From assembly GCA_903920485.1 (NCBI GenBank), contig CAIXMG010000085.1:1-15957 (forward strand): 15,957 bases of DNA, written 5' to 3'. The position numbers and the translations under genes were made by a program. The notes below the pieces were generated by a model, which was not told where the DNA came from, ran no database searches, and saw only the letters and a list, made by a program, of their open reading frames with translations. This DNA is from an uncultured bacterium. GTDB taxonomy: Bacteria; Patescibacteriota; Minisyncoccia; Phycocordibacterales; UBA1006. Below, piece by piece: positions 14,957-15,957 of this stretch. Numbering within the stretch: position 1 is the stretch's first letter; the number at the start of each line of letters is the position of its first letter.

Positions 14957-15017
14957 TTTAGTGGTAGAACAATTCTCTCCAAAAGAATTGGTGGGGGTTC
15001 GATTCCCTCATCGCCCG
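14947..15017 (+). tRNA. trnW: tRNA-Trp (anticodon CCA)
   Basis: This is a 71-nt cloverleaf. The acceptor stem is GGGCGAT with ATCGCCC, the D-stem GTTT/GAAC with loop AGTGGTA, the anticodon stem ATTCT/AGAAT with loop CTCCAAA (anticodon CCA at 14979-14981), the variable loop TGGT, and the T-arm GGGGG/CCCTC with loop TTCGATT. The discriminator is G, as usual for bacterial tRNA-Trp. The 3' CCA is not encoded (GCAG follows), so CCA must be added after transcription. A36-A37-A38 is the motif recognised by MiaA. A possible -10 (TACAAT, 14932-14937) lies just upstream without a good -35, so it may be made by read-through from the HTH gene. Confidence 0.95.
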
Positions 15018-15021
15018 CAGG

Positions 15022-15945
15022 TTATTTCTTCAAAAAATCTTGGACAGTCTCCAGGATTTTTTGGTTGTCGGTAATTGGATTCATCCAAATTACGCGCGGG
15101 TCACGTTTCCACCAGGTCATTTGTCTGCGCACATACTGCCATGTTTTTATTGCAAGAGTTTTCTTGAAATTTTCTAAATCTATTTTTCCCTCAACATATT
15201 CAAGTCCATAGCGATATTCAAGTCCGAATGAATTTAAACGTTCAGGTGAAATTCCATCTGCAAGAAGTTTTTTAATTTCATCAAAGAGTGCAGGAATTCG
15301 ATCGTCTATTCGTTTTTCGATTCTTGAAACAAGTTCTTCTTTGGGTAATGTTAAACCAATAATCAAAACGGAATGTTCGGTGCCCCCTCTACGAGAGGGG
15401 GTTGGGGGGTGTGTTGGTGCGAGCGCAATTTCAAGTGCACGCACAAGTCTTACTTTATTATGTTTATCAATATTTTTACTTCGTTCGAAGTTTACTCGTT
15501 CAAGTTTTTCAGACAATTCCTCCACAGATAACGTTTCAAGCTCCGCACGCAATTCCATATTCGGCGGAACTTGGGGAAATTCTTGATCATCAATAACCGC
15601 AGAAATATACATTCCTGTTCCGCCAACAATAATCGGCAATTTCCCTTGGTTATGAATTTCAGAAATTTTTTCTTGTACAAGTTTTTTAAAATCAGAAACA
15701 TTAAAAATATCTTTAGGATCAGCAACATCAATGAGATAGTGGGGAATATCTTGCATTTCATTAGATGTAATTTTTGCAGAGCCAATATCAAGTCCGGTAT
15801 AGACTTGTCGTGAATCGGCAGAAATAATTTCGGATTCGACTCCGTTCATCGTAAACACCACTTTGGCGAGTTCAACGCCGAGAGCTGATTTTCCGGTTGC
15901 TGTGGGACCTGTAATGACGAGTAACTTGTTTTTTAGATTGTTCAC
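15022..15945 (-). CDS. miaA: tRNA dimethylallyltransferase (tRNA A37 isopentenyltransferase)
   Basis: This 307-aa enzyme transfers the dimethylallyl group of DMAPP to N6 of A37 in tRNAs that read UNN codons. Conserved features are the P-loop GPTATGKS (13-20), DSRQVYTGLDIGSAK (44-58, with the catalytic-site Asp), PHYLIDV (68-74), GGTGMY (108-113), NKVRLVRALEI (163-173) and RRQMTWWKRD (273-282). The length is usual. The start is a GTG at 15945: an in-frame TAG lies four codons upstream, and the nearby ATG at 15947 is followed at once by TGA. The GTGA at 15945-15942 could be a 4-bp overlap with the stop of an upstream gene outside the window, suggesting translational coupling. Residues 178-189 (THPPTPSRRGGT) are encoded by a short palindromic repeat that fills the variable loop after the RALEI helix. 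It is convergent with tRNA-Trp, 4 bp away. Confidence 0.95.
   Translation of the reverse strand: MNNLKNKLLVITGPTATGKSALGVELAKVVFTMNGVESEIISADSRQVYTGLDIGSAKITSNEMQDIPHYLIDVADPKDIFNVSDFKKLVQEKISEIHNQGKLPIIVGGTGMYISAVIDDQEFPQVPPNMELRAELETLSVEELSEKLERVNFERSKNIDKHNKVRLVRALEIALAPTHPPTPSRRGGTEHSVLIIGLTLPKEELVSRIEKRIDDRIPALFDEIKKLLADGISPERLNSFGLEYRYGLEYVEGKIDLENFKKTLAIKTWQYVRRQMTWWKRDPRVIWMNPITDNQKILETVQDFLKK
15032..15062 (+). terminator. Possible terminator of the HTH/tRNA-Trp transcript inside the miaA 3' end
   Basis: AAAAAATCTTGGA (15032-15044) pairs with TCCAGGATTTTTT (15050-15062), a 13-bp stem with one T-G wobble and loop CAGTC, ending in six T. It starts 15 nt after the tRNA. It lies in the last miaA codons. 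For the minus strand it would end transcription before the miaA stop codon, so a plus-strand role is more likely. Confidence 0.5.
15383..15401. repeat. Short palindromic repeat inserted in miaA
   Basis: CCCCCTCT and AGAGGGGG form an 8-bp inverted repeat around ACG, with a G-rich flank (GTTGGGGGGTGTG) to 15413. Its very high GC content contrasts with the AT-rich gene. It is read in frame as PPTPSRRGG. Similar short C-rich palindromes translated as PTPSRRGG-like tracts are known to me as dispersed elements in bacterial genomes; the other copies are not visible here. Confidence 0.6.
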
Positions 15946-15957
15946 ATGTGCACTCTA

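Noticed and set aside
15945..15947. ATG as the miaA start
   Set aside because: On the minus strand this ATG is followed directly by TGA. Only the overlapping GTG is in the miaA frame.

Overview
The window looks like a chromosomal piece of a Patescibacteria/CPR bacterium, most likely a parcubacterium. This rests on the protein types: very large secreted proteins made of bacterial Ig-like, FN3, BspA, GLUG and Asp-box repeats that end in a peptidoglycan-binding domain, a DUF5666-like secreted protein, and an HTH plus LAGLIDADG-like protein of a kind I recall as common in that group. The visible genes use UGA as a stop (the first gene ends in TGA) and the tRNA-Trp has a CCA anticodon, so the recoded UGA=Gly groups are disfavoured. 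No gene start has a convincing Shine-Dalgarno sequence. The taxonomic call is an inference.

Positions 1-13992 are a same-strand block of surface-protein genes. Four consecutive large genes (1-2133, cut at its 5' end; 2201-5314; 5415-9230; 9358-13509) share one plan: a signal peptide where the N-terminus is visible, a repeat-rich ectodomain, a Ser/Thr/Gly linker and a C-terminal PG_binding_1-like domain. The ectodomains differ: Ig-like/FN3/GLUG/Ig-like; Ig-like plus two PKD+BspA modules; 21 Asp-box repeats that group as three sets of seven; and FN3/GLUG with a seven-repeat Asp-box block nested inside it, followed by two FN3 domains. A small secreted DUF5666-like protein (13522-13992) follows the fourth gene by 12 bp. 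Genes two, three and four each have a near-consensus promoter whose -10 reads TATAATAT. The likely joint role is a set of wall-held adhesins or surface-layer components of an epibiotic cell; nothing indicates an enzyme.

Positions 13993-15957 are housekeeping: rpmG (ribosomal protein L33) with its own promoter and terminator, a 218-aa HTH protein whose last codons lie inside a tRNA-Trp(CCA) gene, and a convergent miaA on the minus strand. The rpmG/tRNA-Trp pairing resembles the rpmG-trnW-secE-nusG neighbourhood of other bacteria, with the HTH gene between the two. MiaA would be expected to modify the adjacent tRNA-Trp (A36-A37-A38 is present). The miaA gene carries an in-frame short palindromic element in a variable loop.

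Most interesting: the period-seven organisation of the 21 Asp-box repeats, and the nesting of a seven-repeat block inside the end of a GLUG domain in the fourth protein, seen by comparison with the first. There is no gene-free stretch longer than about 130 bases.
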